From Nitrososphaerota archaeon (lineage in GTDB: Archaea; Thermoproteota; Nitrososphaeria; Nitrososphaerales; Gagatemarchaeaceae): 35,410 nucleotides of DNA. The notes beneath the pieces were generated by a model, which saw only the letters and a list, made by a program, of their open reading frames with translations, made no database searches and was not told where the DNA came from. Of this stretch, positions 1 through 7,692 are shown one piece after another; within the stretch, counting starts at the first letter, position 1, and every line of letters starts with the position of its first letter. The stretch is from positions 1-35,410 of the forward strand of contig JAPCJK010000008.1 of assembly GCA_027886975.1 (NCBI GenBank). Direction: 5' to 3'. A program made the translations under genes and the position numbers.

Positions 1-299
1 ACCATGTCATCCATGGTCTGGGGCCTCTTGGGCCTTGGGGCGAACGAGACGTCGAACTCATTCCTTGCGTTGGGGGTGAGCTCATACCTCCCGTCGGGGA
101 GCTTATTGACGGTCCCTTCTTTGACCATCTTGTCGAGGAGAGGATAGACAGAACCTGCTGTCGGGCGCCACCATCCGCGCGTCATGGATTCGACCCCGTC
201 CATGATCTCGACTCCATTCTTTGGAGATGTCGAAAGAAGAGAGACGACCATCATCCGCAGCCCTCGCCTCCCATGCATCGCGAACCTGAAGGGCCACAC
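1..299 (-). CDS. PadR-family transcriptional regulator (partial, C-terminus off the left edge)
   Basis: The minus-strand frame reads a winged-helix PadR N-terminus: an NGVEIMDGVE stretch, then WWRPTAGSVYPLLDKMVKEG, the recognition-helix region that defines the family, then a LPDGRYELT wing. PadR proteins are cytoplasmic dimeric repressors that sense small molecules. The proposed start is GTG at 299, because a TATA-like TTTATA (322-327, read as TATAAA on this strand) lies 23-28 nt upstream, the spacing expected of a leaderless archaeal transcript. An in-frame ATG at 278 is the alternative. The gene faces the SHOCT membrane protein at 400, and the 16-bp palindrome between them is its likely operator. 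The reading frame is open to the window edge, so the C-terminal dimerisation part is not seen. Family assignment is firm; the ligand is unknown. Confidence 0.85.
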   Translation of the reverse strand, partial: MWPFRFAMHGRRGLRMMVVSLLSTSPKNGVEIMDGVESMTRGWWRPTAGSVYPLLDKMVKEGTVNKLPDGRYELTPNARNEFDVSFAPRPKRPQTMDDM

Positions 300-337
300 G
301 AGGTTGAGCGGAGGGTCAAGCTTTATAGGAATTTATG

Positions 338-353
338 TATTGGAATTCCAATA
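338..353. promoter_or_regulatory. Perfect 16-bp palindrome, likely operator
   Basis: TATTGGAATTCCAATA is its own reverse complement over all 16 bases. It lies between two divergent core promoters: the padR TATA box (322-327, minus strand) and a TATA-like GCTTAAATG (355-363) for the gene at 400. A regulator bound here would touch both promoters, the usual layout for an autoregulated PadR repressor and its target. Binding by this PadR is inference. Confidence 0.6.
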
Positions 354-399
354 TGCTTAAATGACCGAGGTATGACCCACGCCCAGGAGGCGAAAACAA

Positions 400-783
400 A
401 TGCAAGGAAATTACAGCGACATGCACCTTCGAAGGCACAGCGTATTCGGCTGGGTTATCGCGAGCATCGTCCTCGTCGCAGTCATAGCGTTCATCGTGGC
501 TCTGGCAACTCACAGCTACCCATATTCTCCTACGACGCCCTACTACGGTTATCCTTTCTTCGGCTGGTTCTTCTTCCCGTTCGGCTTCTTCTTCATCTTC
601 TTCATCATCTTCGCAGTGAGCCGATTCATTTTCTGGCCCTGGGGTTGGGGCGGGGGATGGAGGCGCGGCTACTGGTATCACTATGGGGACGCCCGTGAGA
701 TACTACGCCAGAGGTACGCCAGAGGCGAAATCACGAAGGAGCAGTACGACCAAATGATGAGAGACCTGGAGCAACATCAGTAG
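400..783 (+). CDS. Small two-TM membrane protein with C-terminal SHOCT domain
   Basis: The 127-residue protein has a first hydrophobic segment at about residues 17-38, a short Tyr/Pro-rich loop, and a second very Phe-rich segment at about 52-78. A Trp/Gly-rich juxtamembrane stretch follows, then a C-terminal SHOCT-type short helical hairpin (DAREILRQRYARGEITKEQY, about 97-116). SHOCT domains are short oligomerisation-type modules at protein ends, often in membrane or stress-related proteins. The ATG has a good Shine-Dalgarno AGGAGG nine bases upstream. The gene is divergent from padR and shares the palindromic operator region, so PadR control is likely; PadR-regulated membrane proteins often respond to envelope stress or drugs. 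The exact function is unknown. Confidence 0.85.
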   Translation: MQGNYSDMHLRRHSVFGWVIASIVLVAVIAFIVALATHSYPYSPTTPYYGYPFFGWFFFPFGFFFIFFIIFAVSRFIFWPWGWGGGWRRGYWYHYGDAREILRQRYARGEITKEQYDQMMRDLEQHQ

Positions 784-797
784 CTCCCGGCCTCATT

Positions 798-807
798 CCT
801 TTTTCTT
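798..807 (+). terminator. T-rich stretch, probable transcription terminator
   Basis: CCTTTTTCTT begins 15 nt after the stop of the SHOCT gene. Archaeal RNA polymerase terminates at short oligo-T runs without needing a hairpin, and none is obvious here. The next gene has its own TATA-like TTTATC just downstream (833-838). Confidence 0.4.
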
Positions 808-867
808 AGGAAGTAAAGCAAGCCCAATCGATTTTATCAGGCCCCATTTGCCTCTGAGGAGTAGACT

Positions 868-1344
868 ATGGAAAGGATCGTCATACGCAAAGGCCGCAGG
901 GGCGATGCGAAGGAGTTCGTTGGGTTGGCAGTCGCTCTCGCAAAGTTCGAGCATCTGGACCCACCTTCGGACGCAGGGAGAAAGAGGCTCGTCGAAGATG
1001 TCTTTGAAAAGAAACGAATTAGCCTATTCGTGGCTGCGGAAGGCAATAAGCTCCTCGGATACGCTCTTTACTTTTACACCTATTCGTCCTTCCTGGCGAA
1101 GCCCTCACTCTACCTCGAAGACCTCTTCGTCCTGGAGGAGCATCGGAAGCGGGGGGTGGGGTTCGCGCTCTTCAAACGGTGCGTTGACGAGGCAGTAGCG
1201 AAGGGGTGCGGAAGGATGGAGTGGGCGGTCCTCACCTGGAACGAGAAGGCCCTGCAATTCTACGAGAAGCTCGGAGCTAGAAGGCTGACCGAATGGTACA
1301 CCTACAGGCTAGACGAAAAGAGCTTGGGCACGATTAAACCATAA
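868..1344 (+). CDS. GNAT-family N-acetyltransferase (diamine acetyltransferase-like)
   Basis: The 158-residue protein is a single GNAT domain. The acetyl-CoA binding motif A is the stretch LEDLFVLEEHRKRGVGFALF (about residues 83-102), with an R/K-R-G-V-G pyrophosphate loop. It is followed by the AVLTWNEKALQFYEKLGA segment of motif B, with the family's conserved N-x-x-A-x-x-F/L-Y pattern. The overall spacing and the PSLYLEDLFV entry resemble the spermidine/thialysine (SAT) subgroup, so a small amine may be acetylated, but the substrate is a guess. A TATA-like TTTATC at 833-838 sits about 30-35 nt before the ATG, and a GAGGAG lies shortly upstream. The gene appears monocistronic. Confidence 0.85.
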   Translation: MERIVIRKGRRGDAKEFVGLAVALAKFEHLDPPSDAGRKRLVEDVFEKKRISLFVAAEGNKLLGYALYFYTYSSFLAKPSLYLEDLFVLEEHRKRGVGFALFKRCVDEAVAKGCGRMEWAVLTWNEKALQFYEKLGARRLTEWYTYRLDEKSLGTIKP

Positions 1345-1373
1345 CTTGCCTTGAGAGAGAACCCGATTTAGAA

Positions 1374-1547
1374 GTGGATGCGTTTTTCTCTGACTATGGC
1401 GGGACTATGACACGTCTTGGAGTTCCGAGAGACGAGTCGAACATATTCGCAGGGGTTGAAACCCAGCTGGCGGAGTTCCCAAAAGCAATCCGCATTGCCG
1501 ATGAGTTCGCCTCTCATTGCTTGTTCCCCACGAATACGCCCCCGTGA
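1374..1547 (+). pseudogene. Decayed N-terminal fragment of a HAD-superfamily phosphatase
   Basis: From GTG 1374 a 57-codon frame reads VDAFFSDYGGTMTRLGVPRD, then ESNIFAGVETQLAEFPKA, before losing likeness to the family and stopping at TGA 1547. The beginning resembles the first motif of HAD phosphatases of the trehalose-phosphatase-like type (hydrophobic strand, then DxDGT), followed by the region leading to the second strand. The motif here is DYGGT: the second Asp, the general acid/base, is replaced by Gly. Everything after about 45 residues of a roughly 200-300 residue family is absent. I therefore read it as a relic, not a working gene. It fills most of the 292-nt gap between the GNAT gene and PPDK. 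The assignment rests on one short motif and its context and is tentative. Confidence 0.42.
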
Positions 1548-1636
1548 GGTCGGGTCACAAAATAGATTTCAAAGCCTTTACAAATATATCGAGGAGGTTC
1601 AGGGCTGAACTGAAGACGTCTTTGACGGAAAGTGTG

Positions 1637-4273
1637 ATGCTTTTCCAGGAAGCACTGGGACGCGACAAGTTCCTTCTTGGCGGAAAAGGATACGGCTTGG
1701 TGGAGATGACGTCGCTGGGACTTCCCGTCCCGCCCGGGTTCGTAATCACCACCGATGTCTGCAAACAGTATTACGGCAACGGGGGGTCGATTCCAGATGG
1801 CCTGTTCGACCAGGTCAGGATGAAGATCGCGGAAGTGGAGGCAAAGACCGGGAAGAAGTTCGGGGGCAAGGAAAGTCCTCTTCTCTTCTCCGTGAGGTCA
1901 GGAGCGCCTTTTTCGATGCCGGGGATGATGGACACCATTCTAAACCTGGGACTCAACGACGAGACCACAGAGAGGCTCGCGGGCATGACTCGAAACGAAG
2001 AGTTCGCCTACGACTCGTACCGGCGTCTTATACAGATGTTCGGGAAGGTCGCCATGGGTGCCGATGCGGAATCATTCGAAAGAATTCTCGCACATCGGAA
2101 AGAGAGGGCTGGAGCCAAGATGGATATCGACCTGTCCCCCGAGGACCTAAAGGGCGTGGCAACGGAGTTCAAACAAGTAATCAAGGCAGAGACCGGCAAG
2201 GAGTTTCCCCAGGACCCGTTTGTTCAGCTAGAGATGGCAGTCGAGGCAGTCCTGAAGTCATGGAACAACGAGCGCGCGAAGGAATACCGAAAGTTCTACC
2301 GGATCAGCGAGGCCTTGGGGACAGCTGTAAACATACAGACCATGGTGTTCGGCAATTTCGGGCAGACTTCAGGTTCCGGAGTAGGCTTCACTCGCAACCC
2401 GTCCACAGGTGAGAAGAAGCTTTTCGGCGAGTACCTTGCGAATTGCCAGGGAGAAGATGTTGTGGCTGGGGTCCGGACCCCAGTGGGAGTCGACAGGATA
2501 GACTCGAAGATCCGCGCGCAGCTCGACGAGGTTGCGAAGAAACTCGAGGCCCACTTCAAGGACATGCAGGACTTCGAATTCACAGTCGAAGACGGAAGGC
2601 TCTACATCCTTCAGACTAGGAACGGAAAGAGGACAGCCCAGGCGGCGGTGAGAATTGCAGTGGAAATGTCAGAAGAAGGGCTGATTTCAAGTCAGGAGTC
2701 CGTAGCCAGGGTAGAGCCCGAAATGCTCGAATCCCTCCTCCATAGGCGCCTGGACCCGACCGCGACTGACAGGCCGCTGGCGAAAGGGTTGGACGCTTCG
2801 CCAGGAGCTGCTTCGGGGGAGGTGGTCTTCGACACGCAGGAGGCAGCGATTGCAGGGATGGGCAGGAAGGTCATTCTAGTAAGGACCGAGACCACTCCAG
2901 AAGACATCAAGGGAATGATCGCTTCACAGGGTATCCTAACCATGAGAGGCGGGATGACGTCGCACGCAGCCGTGGTAGCGAGGGGGATGGGGAAGCCCGC
3001 CGTCGTAGGATGCAGCGAAATCGAAATCTCACCGGACAGAGCATTCTTTACAACTAAGAAGGGGGAAAAGGTCCAGAAAGGAGAGACCATAACAATCGAT
3101 GGCACGACGGGGTCTATCTACAGAGGTCAGGTCAGGATGGTGGAACCTGAGCCAACCCCGGAACTCATGAAGCTTCTGAAGACCGCCGACGGAATCCGAA
3201 GGCTTGGAGTCTGGGCCAATGCAGATACTCCTGAGGCCGCCCGGCAAGCAAGGGAGTTCGGGGCCGAGGGAATCGGGCTATGCAGGACCGAGAGGATGTT
3301 CAACGCGCCAAACAGGCTCCCCATAGTCAGAGACATGATCATGAGCAAGGACGAAAAGGTGAGGAAGGAAAATCTCTACAGACTCTTCCCCTTCCAGCTC
3401 TCGGACTTCAAGGGGATTTTCTCGGCGATGGGTGGAAATCCGGTGGTGGTCCGCCTGCTTGACCTTCCTCTGCACGAGTTCCTGCCTCCGATAGAAGACC
3501 TGATCCTTGAAGTCCAGAGCCAGAAGGAAAAGGGGGCGAGTTCTGAAGAGGTGGAGAAGACAGAAGCGGTACTACTCAGGGTCCGACAACTTGCTGAGCA
3601 CAACCCCATGATTGGTCACCGGGGGTGCAGGTTGGCAGTCACCTACCCCGAAATCTACGAGATGCAAACTAAAGCCATACTGAAAGCGGCTATCGAACTG
3701 TCAAAAGAGGGCATGGAAAGAGCGGAAGTCAAAATCATGATCCCGCTGGTCGCCCTAGCGGGCGAATTCAGGTTCCTACGAGGTGTCGTCGATGCTGCGG
3801 CGGAGAGCACCTTCCGCGAACTAGGAGACCGAGTCCCCTATCAGGTGGGGACGATGATTGAGACGCCGAGGGCCGCGCTCACAGCCTCAGAGATCGCAGA
3901 ATACTCGGATTTCTTCTCTTTCGGGACAAACGATTTGACACAGACGACATTCGGTTTCAGCCGGGACGACGTCGAAGCCAAGTTCATCCCGAAGTACATC
4001 GAAATGGGGATCCTAGCCCAGAGCCCGTTCGACTCAGTGGATGTTGGAGGAGTTGGGAAGCTGGTGCGAAGCGCCGTCGAGAATGGCCGCAGGACCAAGC
4101 CTCATCTAGAAATCGGCATCTGCGGGGAACATGGAGGGGACCCAAAGAGTATCGCTTTCTTCAACGATGCCGGATTGAATTACGTGAGTTGCTCAGCGTT
4201 CAGGGTCCCGATCGCCCGGTTGGCGGCTGCCCAAGCGGCGATGACTACCAAGACGGCAGCAGTCACGGCATAG
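1637..4273 (+). CDS. ppdK: Pyruvate, phosphate dikinase
   Basis: PPDK interconverts pyruvate + ATP + Pi and PEP + AMP + PPi in the cytoplasm. The 878-residue protein has the expected domain order. The N-terminal ATP-grasp begins LLGGKGYGLVEMTSLGLPVP. The swivelling phosphohistidine domain has GGMTSHAAVV, with the catalytic His at residue 443. The C-terminal PEP/pyruvate TIM barrel has ICGEHGGDP with the catalytic Cys at 829, and SFGTNDLTQ just upstream. The frame is open to 1517, but ATG 1637 gives the usual family length, and a TATA-like ACAAATATAT (about 1579-1589) with GAGGAGG (1591-1597) lies within what would otherwise be coding sequence. GTG 1634 is also possible. With the methylcitrate-type genes nearby in the window, a gluconeogenic role for pyruvate-derived carbon is plausible. 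The reaction is reversible, so direction is inferred. Confidence 0.96.
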   Translation: MLFQEALGRDKFLLGGKGYGLVEMTSLGLPVPPGFVITTDVCKQYYGNGGSIPDGLFDQVRMKIAEVEAKTGKKFGGKESPLLFSVRSGAPFSMPGMMDTILNLGLNDETTERLAGMTRNEEFAYDSYRRLIQMFGKVAMGADAESFERILAHRKERAGAKMDIDLSPEDLKGVATEFKQVIKAETGKEFPQDPFVQLEMAVEAVLKSWNNERAKEYRKFYRISEALGTAVNIQTMVFGNFGQTSGSGVGFTRNPSTGEKKLFGEYLANCQGEDVVAGVRTPVGVDRIDSKIRAQLDEVAKKLEAHFKDMQDFEFTVEDGRLYILQTRNGKRTAQAAVRIAVEMSEEGLISSQESVARVEPEMLESLLHRRLDPTATDRPLAKGLDASPGAASGEVVFDTQEAAIAGMGRKVILVRTETTPEDIKGMIASQGILTMRGGMTSHAAVVARGMGKPAVVGCSEIEISPDRAFFTTKKGEKVQKGETITIDGTTGSIYRGQVRMVEPEPTPELMKLLKTADGIRRLGVWANADTPEAARQAREFGAEGIGLCRTERMFNAPNRLPIVRDMIMSKDEKVRKENLYRLFPFQLSDFKGIFSAMGGNPVVVRLLDLPLHEFLPPIEDLILEVQSQKEKGASSEEVEKTEAVLLRVRQLAEHNPMIGHRGCRLAVTYPEIYEMQTKAILKAAIELSKEGMERAEVKIMIPLVALAGEFRFLRGVVDAAAESTFRELGDRVPYQVGTMIETPRAALTASEIAEYSDFFSFGTNDLTQTTFGFSRDDVEAKFIPKYIEMGILAQSPFDSVDVGGVGKLVRSAVENGRRTKPHLEIGICGEHGGDPKSIAFFNDAGLNYVSCSAFRVPIARLAAAQAAMTTKTAAVTA

Positions 4274-4303
4274 AATCGCTTAGTCGAGAAGGCGCTGAAA
4301 GCA

Positions 4304-4789
4304 TCAGGCGCCAGTTTCGGTGAGAAACACCTTGTTCGACTCCACAATCTCGTTGACTGCCTTCTCCCATCCCTTGCGCTCGGCGGGCGACTTCGTAATC
4401 AGCCTGCGTACGATGCTGTAGAGTTCGTCCAGACCGGCGGCTCCCATGCCCGCCTTGTCAACGGCCGACACAAATTCGGGGTCCTGAATGTTGATGGTGT
4501 AGCCATTCTTTTTGAGGAAAACGAGTCCCAGCACGAGCGCCGTCCTTTTATTCCCGGCCCGAAAGTATTGGCCGCTTGCGGCCTTGAAGACAAGCAGGGC
4601 CGCCTTGTCAGTCACTGCATCTTCGAATTCCTGGTTGTCGGCGCGGAGCTCCACCTCCTTCACAAGTTCGGACAGTTTCGTGCCGTCGGCCGTCGAGTAT
4701 TCGCAGGGTTCCCCGGTCAAGGCGACCACATCCCTGTTCACGCTGACGACAGCCTCGAAGTCCATGTGGTGGACTGTACGCTTGCCCAC
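4304..4789 (-). CDS. Fic/Doc-family protein with altered active-site motif
   Basis: The 161-residue protein has the Fic/Doc fold signature ASGQYFRAGNKRTALVLGLV followed by LKKNGY, as in Doc (death-on-curing) proteins. Family members transfer AMP or phosphate onto target proteins using the His of HxFx(D/N)(A/G)N(K/G)R. Here that His is Gln (Q74), while F76, G79, N80, K81 and R82 are kept, so the catalytic base appears lost. The start is GTG 4789, 24-29 nt downstream of a minus-strand TATA-like element (4813-4818), giving a leaderless transcript. No antitoxin-sized partner lies on either side: PPDK ends 30 nt away on one side and tRNA-Pro lies on the other. It could be an inactive or repurposed Fic-fold protein. 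Confidence 0.8.
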   Translation of the reverse strand: MGKRTVHHMDFEAVVSVNRDVVALTGEPCEYSTADGTKLSELVKEVELRADNQEFEDAVTDKAALLVFKAASGQYFRAGNKRTALVLGLVFLKKNGYTINIQDPEFVSAVDKAGMGAAGLDELYSIVRRLITKSPAERKGWEKAVNEIVESNKVFLTETGA

Positions 4790-4836
4790 GGTCTTCTACC
4801 TAACTGAGTCTGATATAACCAGAACCATCGTCGGCG

Positions 4837-4844
4837 CTTAAATG
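4837..4844 (+). promoter_or_regulatory. TATA box of the tRNA-Pro gene
   Basis: CTTAAATG lies 26-33 nt before the first base of the tRNA, the normal archaeal TATA-to-start distance. It sits beside the oppositely directed TATA-like element of the Fic/Doc gene (4813-4818). Confidence 0.5.
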
Positions 4845-4869
4845 CTCGGGGGTGCGAGCCTCGCCTAGC

Positions 4870-4943
4870 GGGGTCGTCGTCTAGCTTGGCAGGATACTTG
4901 CTTGGGGTGCAAGTGGTCGTGGGTTCGAATCCCACCGACCCCA
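4870..4943 (+). tRNA. tRNA-Pro (anticodon GGG)
   Basis: The acceptor stem GGGGTCG (4870-4876) pairs perfectly with CGACCCC (4936-4942), followed by discriminator A. The anticodon arm is CTTGC-TTGGGGT-GCAAG, giving anticodon GGG, which reads CCC and CCU proline codons. The T arm is GTGGG-TTCGAAT-CCCAC with a canonical TTCGAAT loop. No intron is seen and CCA is not encoded, so the CCA-adding enzyme 0.8 kb downstream would complete it. The D arm has one weak pair but the overall fold is clear. Confidence 0.95.
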
Positions 4944-5010
4944 TTCTTCCTGATGGATTTCTGCTCCAGGCCTAAACCAAAATGGGAGGACATCTCGTGT
5001 AGGACCGCGA

Positions 5011-5805
5011 TCAGCCGTCGTCGAGCTTGAGATGACCGAGAATCTTCGCGTAGGCGAAGTCCGAGAGATCGTGTTTGTATTCGGCCAGGAGGCTCAAAAG
5101 AGTCTTTGTCTCCCTGATTCCCAGTGTTCTTCTGAACATTGGAGAAATGGCTCCCCCGATCAGCAGGTATTGGGCGGCTGTGGTGACGTTTCTTGGCTTC
5201 CTCGCTGTCCCTGCCGATTCGAAGTCTATGATCCATGGTTTTCCTTCGGCGACGACAGCGTGCTTCCTGAGGTTGCTGAGCTGGCCATGGTCTATGCCGA
5301 TGATGTCGAGCTTCCTGCACTGGTTCAGTAGAGAATGGAGGAGATCTCTTGCCCGTTGACGCCTCCCGGTCCCCGGAAGACTCTTGATCCAATCGCCAAT
5401 CTCTTGAGATTCGAGGAGCTTCATCAGGATTAGGTCCTTGGAGTGGGAGTAGACTGTAGGTCCAACCCCAACACGGTTCGCATGAGTCGTTATCCTAAAC
5501 TCCTGCTCCATGTCAGGCCTGTTTGCGTCGGTCCGCCGGATCTTGAGAGCGCGCAACTCCCCATTGGCCCAGGCCCTGACCACTACCCCAACGGTGCCCA
5601 TTCCAAGTATGCCCAGTCGGCCCACTTTTGCGTGGCCCTCGAAGACAATCTCATCCACGCCCAGCGCCGATAGCTGCTTGATCCTGGACTTCGCCTCGCG
5701 GAGAGAGATTCGGGGATAAGTGAGGATCTGGATGTACGGCGTCCTGACCAGCGCGTCGATGCTAGCGCGTTCCGACGGCATCGGAAGTGATTTCTCTGAT
5801 ACCAT
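5011..5805 (-). CDS. Archaeal Ser/Thr protein kinase-like protein (COG2112 type)
   Basis: The 264-residue protein has a degenerate protein-kinase fold. It has a glycine-rich loop LGMGTVGVVV (about residues 68-77), the ATP-anchoring Lys in ALKIRR (K88), a catalytic loop IDHGQLSNLR (H173 to N178, with HGQ in place of HRD) and a DFE metal-binding motif, IIDFESAG (D194). This pattern matches the compact archaeal kinase group COG2112, related to the RIO/Bud32 side of the superfamily; targets are unknown. The first 45 residues are a predicted helical extension. The gene is the last of a minus-strand set thpR-cca-kinase and overlaps the end of cca by 44 nt. An internal ATG (5781) would reduce but not remove the overlap. 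Co-transcription with tRNA-processing genes hints at a link to RNA metabolism. Confidence 0.85.
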   Translation of the reverse strand: MVSEKSLPMPSERASIDALVRTPYIQILTYPRISLREAKSRIKQLSALGVDEIVFEGHAKVGRLGILGMGTVGVVVRAWANGELRALKIRRTDANRPDMEQEFRITTHANRVGVGPTVYSHSKDLILMKLLESQEIGDWIKSLPGTGRRQRARDLLHSLLNQCRKLDIIGIDHGQLSNLRKHAVVAEGKPWIIDFESAGTARKPRNVTTAAQYLLIGGAISPMFRRTLGIRETKTLLSLLAEYKHDLSDFAYAKILGHLKLDDG

Positions 5806-7084
5806 TTTGCAACCACCGCTCTTTGGATGCTGTGCGCGTCAGCGACTCGCCATGCAGCACGGATGCGCTCTTCTTCATGCCGGCTTGAAGCTCGCGCGAA
5901 GTCCCCGCAGGTCCGGACCTCCCCTTTGCGACATCATTCAGCAGTTCGAAGAGTCTAGTGTGCCTCCTGCGCCTTAGAAGCCTAACCCTGGCGTCCTCGT
6001 CTACCCAGACCAGCTTCGACTCCTTTGCGTTTGAACGAATGAATGCCTCGACGTCTTTCCTCCTGTCAACCGTTGGTCCGACCCGCTGTTCAATGGGCGG
6101 GAGTTCCCTGATTTCAGGAATGATGAGGATGGCGCTTCTTTCTGAATTGTTAGAAGCGGCCATAGACCTAGCAACCCTAAACCCGTGGATTTCGATGTGT
6201 CTGACCACATGTTTGGTCGTCTTCCTCAGCTCCCCCCAAAGGGTGTCTTCGCTCAGCCATCTGTGGGAGAAGACCACCGCCACCACCGAACCGCTCATCC
6301 CTGGGTGAGCCCTGCCTGACATTCTGCGGAAGAAGGCCAGTTCGGGGCGCCTTAGAAACTCTCTGGCGGCGAGGACCATCTTGCCGAGGCTTTCCCCAGA
6401 AACTGCAGTCCCCAGGTCCCTGCTGTCGTCCACGGGGTCTGGGAGAGTGAAAATCCTGTCCTCCCTGGATGGCTTGTAATTTGCGAACCAGCGGAGGACC
6501 CCCTCAAGATTCTTCTGTTTCATTACGAGTACTTCCGCCACGTATCCGCTGAACCCTCGCCTCTGTATTTCGGCACCATAGACTCCCACGCCACTCATGA
6601 ACGACTTGAGCAACCTGACATGAGTCTTCATCGATTCTCGGAAGTTCTTTACCACTTCAACGTGGAAAGGGGACCTGTCAGCCGCGCTCTTCCACTGACC
6701 TTTCTTCACCGCGTAGCATGGAACGATGTTGACCCTGACGCCTTCAACGGTCGCTTCAGTGTAGGGATGTTGGGCAAATTTCTTCCCGCGAGGGTATCCC
6801 CGTGTGGCCAGAGCCCCCACCTCCAGCCCGATCCTTTCGAAGTCTTCATCTGTGACAGAAGGATCAATTTTGACAAAGATATCCAGGTCGACGTTACCCC
6901 GGAGCCATGTCCCCTTGGCGAAGGAGCCTCCGAGCAGCACGCCTCTGGTCTCCGGAAACCTTCTGGCTGCCTTCCTCGTCTTTGATAGGAGCACCCGCGC
7001 AAGGGCCCCCATATTCGCAATCTCCGAAGGTGACGGAGTTACGTGTTTTCCTGCCTCGGCTGCAATACTGGAGAGGCGGTTCAA
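5762..7084 (-). CDS. cca: CCA-adding enzyme (tRNA nucleotidyltransferase, archaeal class I)
   Basis: This enzyme adds or repairs the 3' CCA of tRNAs without a nucleic acid template. The 440-residue protein has the class I nucleotidyltransferase signature GGSFAKGTWLRGNVDLDIFV (about residues 52-71), whose GGS and DLD motifs supply the metal-binding aspartates. The archaeal central, body and tail regions follow, including the FSGYVAEVL segment. Length matches archaeal CCA enzymes (about 440). The start ATG overlaps the stop of thpR by four bases (ATGA), so the two are translationally coupled. The tRNA-Pro gene 0.8 kb away lacks an encoded CCA, consistent with the need for this enzyme. Confidence 0.95.
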   Translation of the reverse strand: MNRLSSIAAEAGKHVTPSPSEIANMGALARVLLSKTRKAARRFPETRGVLLGGSFAKGTWLRGNVDLDIFVKIDPSVTDEDFERIGLEVGALATRGYPRGKKFAQHPYTEATVEGVRVNIVPCYAVKKGQWKSAADRSPFHVEVVKNFRESMKTHVRLLKSFMSGVGVYGAEIQRRGFSGYVAEVLVMKQKNLEGVLRWFANYKPSREDRIFTLPDPVDDSRDLGTAVSGESLGKMVLAAREFLRRPELAFFRRMSGRAHPGMSGSVVAVVFSHRWLSEDTLWGELRKTTKHVVRHIEIHGFRVARSMAASNNSERSAILIIPEIRELPPIEQRVGPTVDRRKDVEAFIRSNAKESKLVWVDEDARVRLLRRRRHTRLFELLNDVAKGRSGPAGTSRELQAGMKKSASVLHGESLTRTASKERWLQNGIREITSDAVGTR

Positions 7085-7638
7085 ACGAGAGGATAATCTC
7101 CGAGGTCTGTGTATGCGGGACCGCCGGGGGAGAGGACGCTCGACTTGAGTTTCAGGTGGGACAACCTCACCTCGCCGAATGGCCTGTCAGAATTGTCACT
7201 CAGAAATTGCTCCAATTGACGCAAGTTGCGCCCCGACCGGACTCTTCCCAGAGTGACATGGGCGCGGAAGGGCCTCTCGTCTCTTTCGCCAATTCCTTCG
7301 AGTGAGTCGATTACTTGCTGCGCGACTGGCGCGACCAGCGCCTCGTGGTCGCGGGAGACCCCGGCCCAGACCACCCTGGCCCTGGACGGGTTGGGGAAGG
7401 CACCGGCCCCTCTGACCTCCACGTCTATGCCTTTCAAAACAAGACTCCCAAGCCTTGAGCCGACCTCGGCCGCCTGTGATTCGCTTATTTCACCCAAGAA
7501 TTTCACCGTGAAGTGCAGATTCTGTCTCCCGACGAGTTTGATGTCCGCACCCGTGGCTCTCAGCTCTTCCTGAAACCGGACGAGAGAGTCGAGGGCAGGG
7601 TTTGAAATCTCCAATGCGACGAAGGCGCGCAACGTCAT
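7081..7638 (-). CDS. thpR: RNA 2',3'-cyclic phosphodiesterase (2'-5' RNA ligase family)
   Basis: The 185-residue protein is a 2H phosphoesterase with both catalytic His-x-Thr motifs, HFTV (H42) and HVTL (H127), at the expected spacing. Family members open 2',3'-cyclic phosphates at RNA ends and can run the reverse 2'-5' ligation in vitro. It is the first gene of the minus-strand set with cca and the COG2112 kinase, which suggests RNA-end metabolism. The ATG at 7638 is about 19-27 nt from the palindromic TTTAAA core at 7657-7665, so the transcript is probably leaderless. The divergent gene at 7693 appears to use the same element. Confidence 0.93.
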   Translation of the reverse strand: MTLRAFVALEISNPALDSLVRFQEELRATGADIKLVGRQNLHFTVKFLGEISESQAAEVGSRLGSLVLKGIDVEVRGAGAFPNPSRARVVWAGVSRDHEALVAPVAQQVIDSLEGIGERDERPFRAHVTLGRVRSGRNLRQLEQFLSDNSDRPFGEVRLSHLKLKSSVLSPGGPAYTDLGDYPLV

Positions 7639-7656
7639 TCAGCAAGGACTAGTTGC

Positions 7657-7665
7657 TTTAAATTC
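7657..7665. promoter_or_regulatory. Shared bidirectional TATA element
   Basis: TTTAAATTC is the only AT-rich TATA-like element in the 54 nt between the divergent starts at 7638 and 7693. Its TTTAAA core is self-complementary and lies at about the right distance from both start codons, so one element may position the basal factors in both directions. Inference from spacing. Confidence 0.5.
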
Positions 7666-7692
7666 GCTCTTGGTCGGCCGGGGGTCAATAGG

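Noticed and set aside
1517-1636. 40-codon extension of the PPDK frame
   Set aside because: It contains the TATA-like element and overlaps the HAD relic; ATG 1637 gives the normal length.
4738-4944. Minus-strand frame over the tRNA reading a GFEPTTTCTP stretch
   Set aside because: It is the usual artefact of translating a tRNA in antisense.
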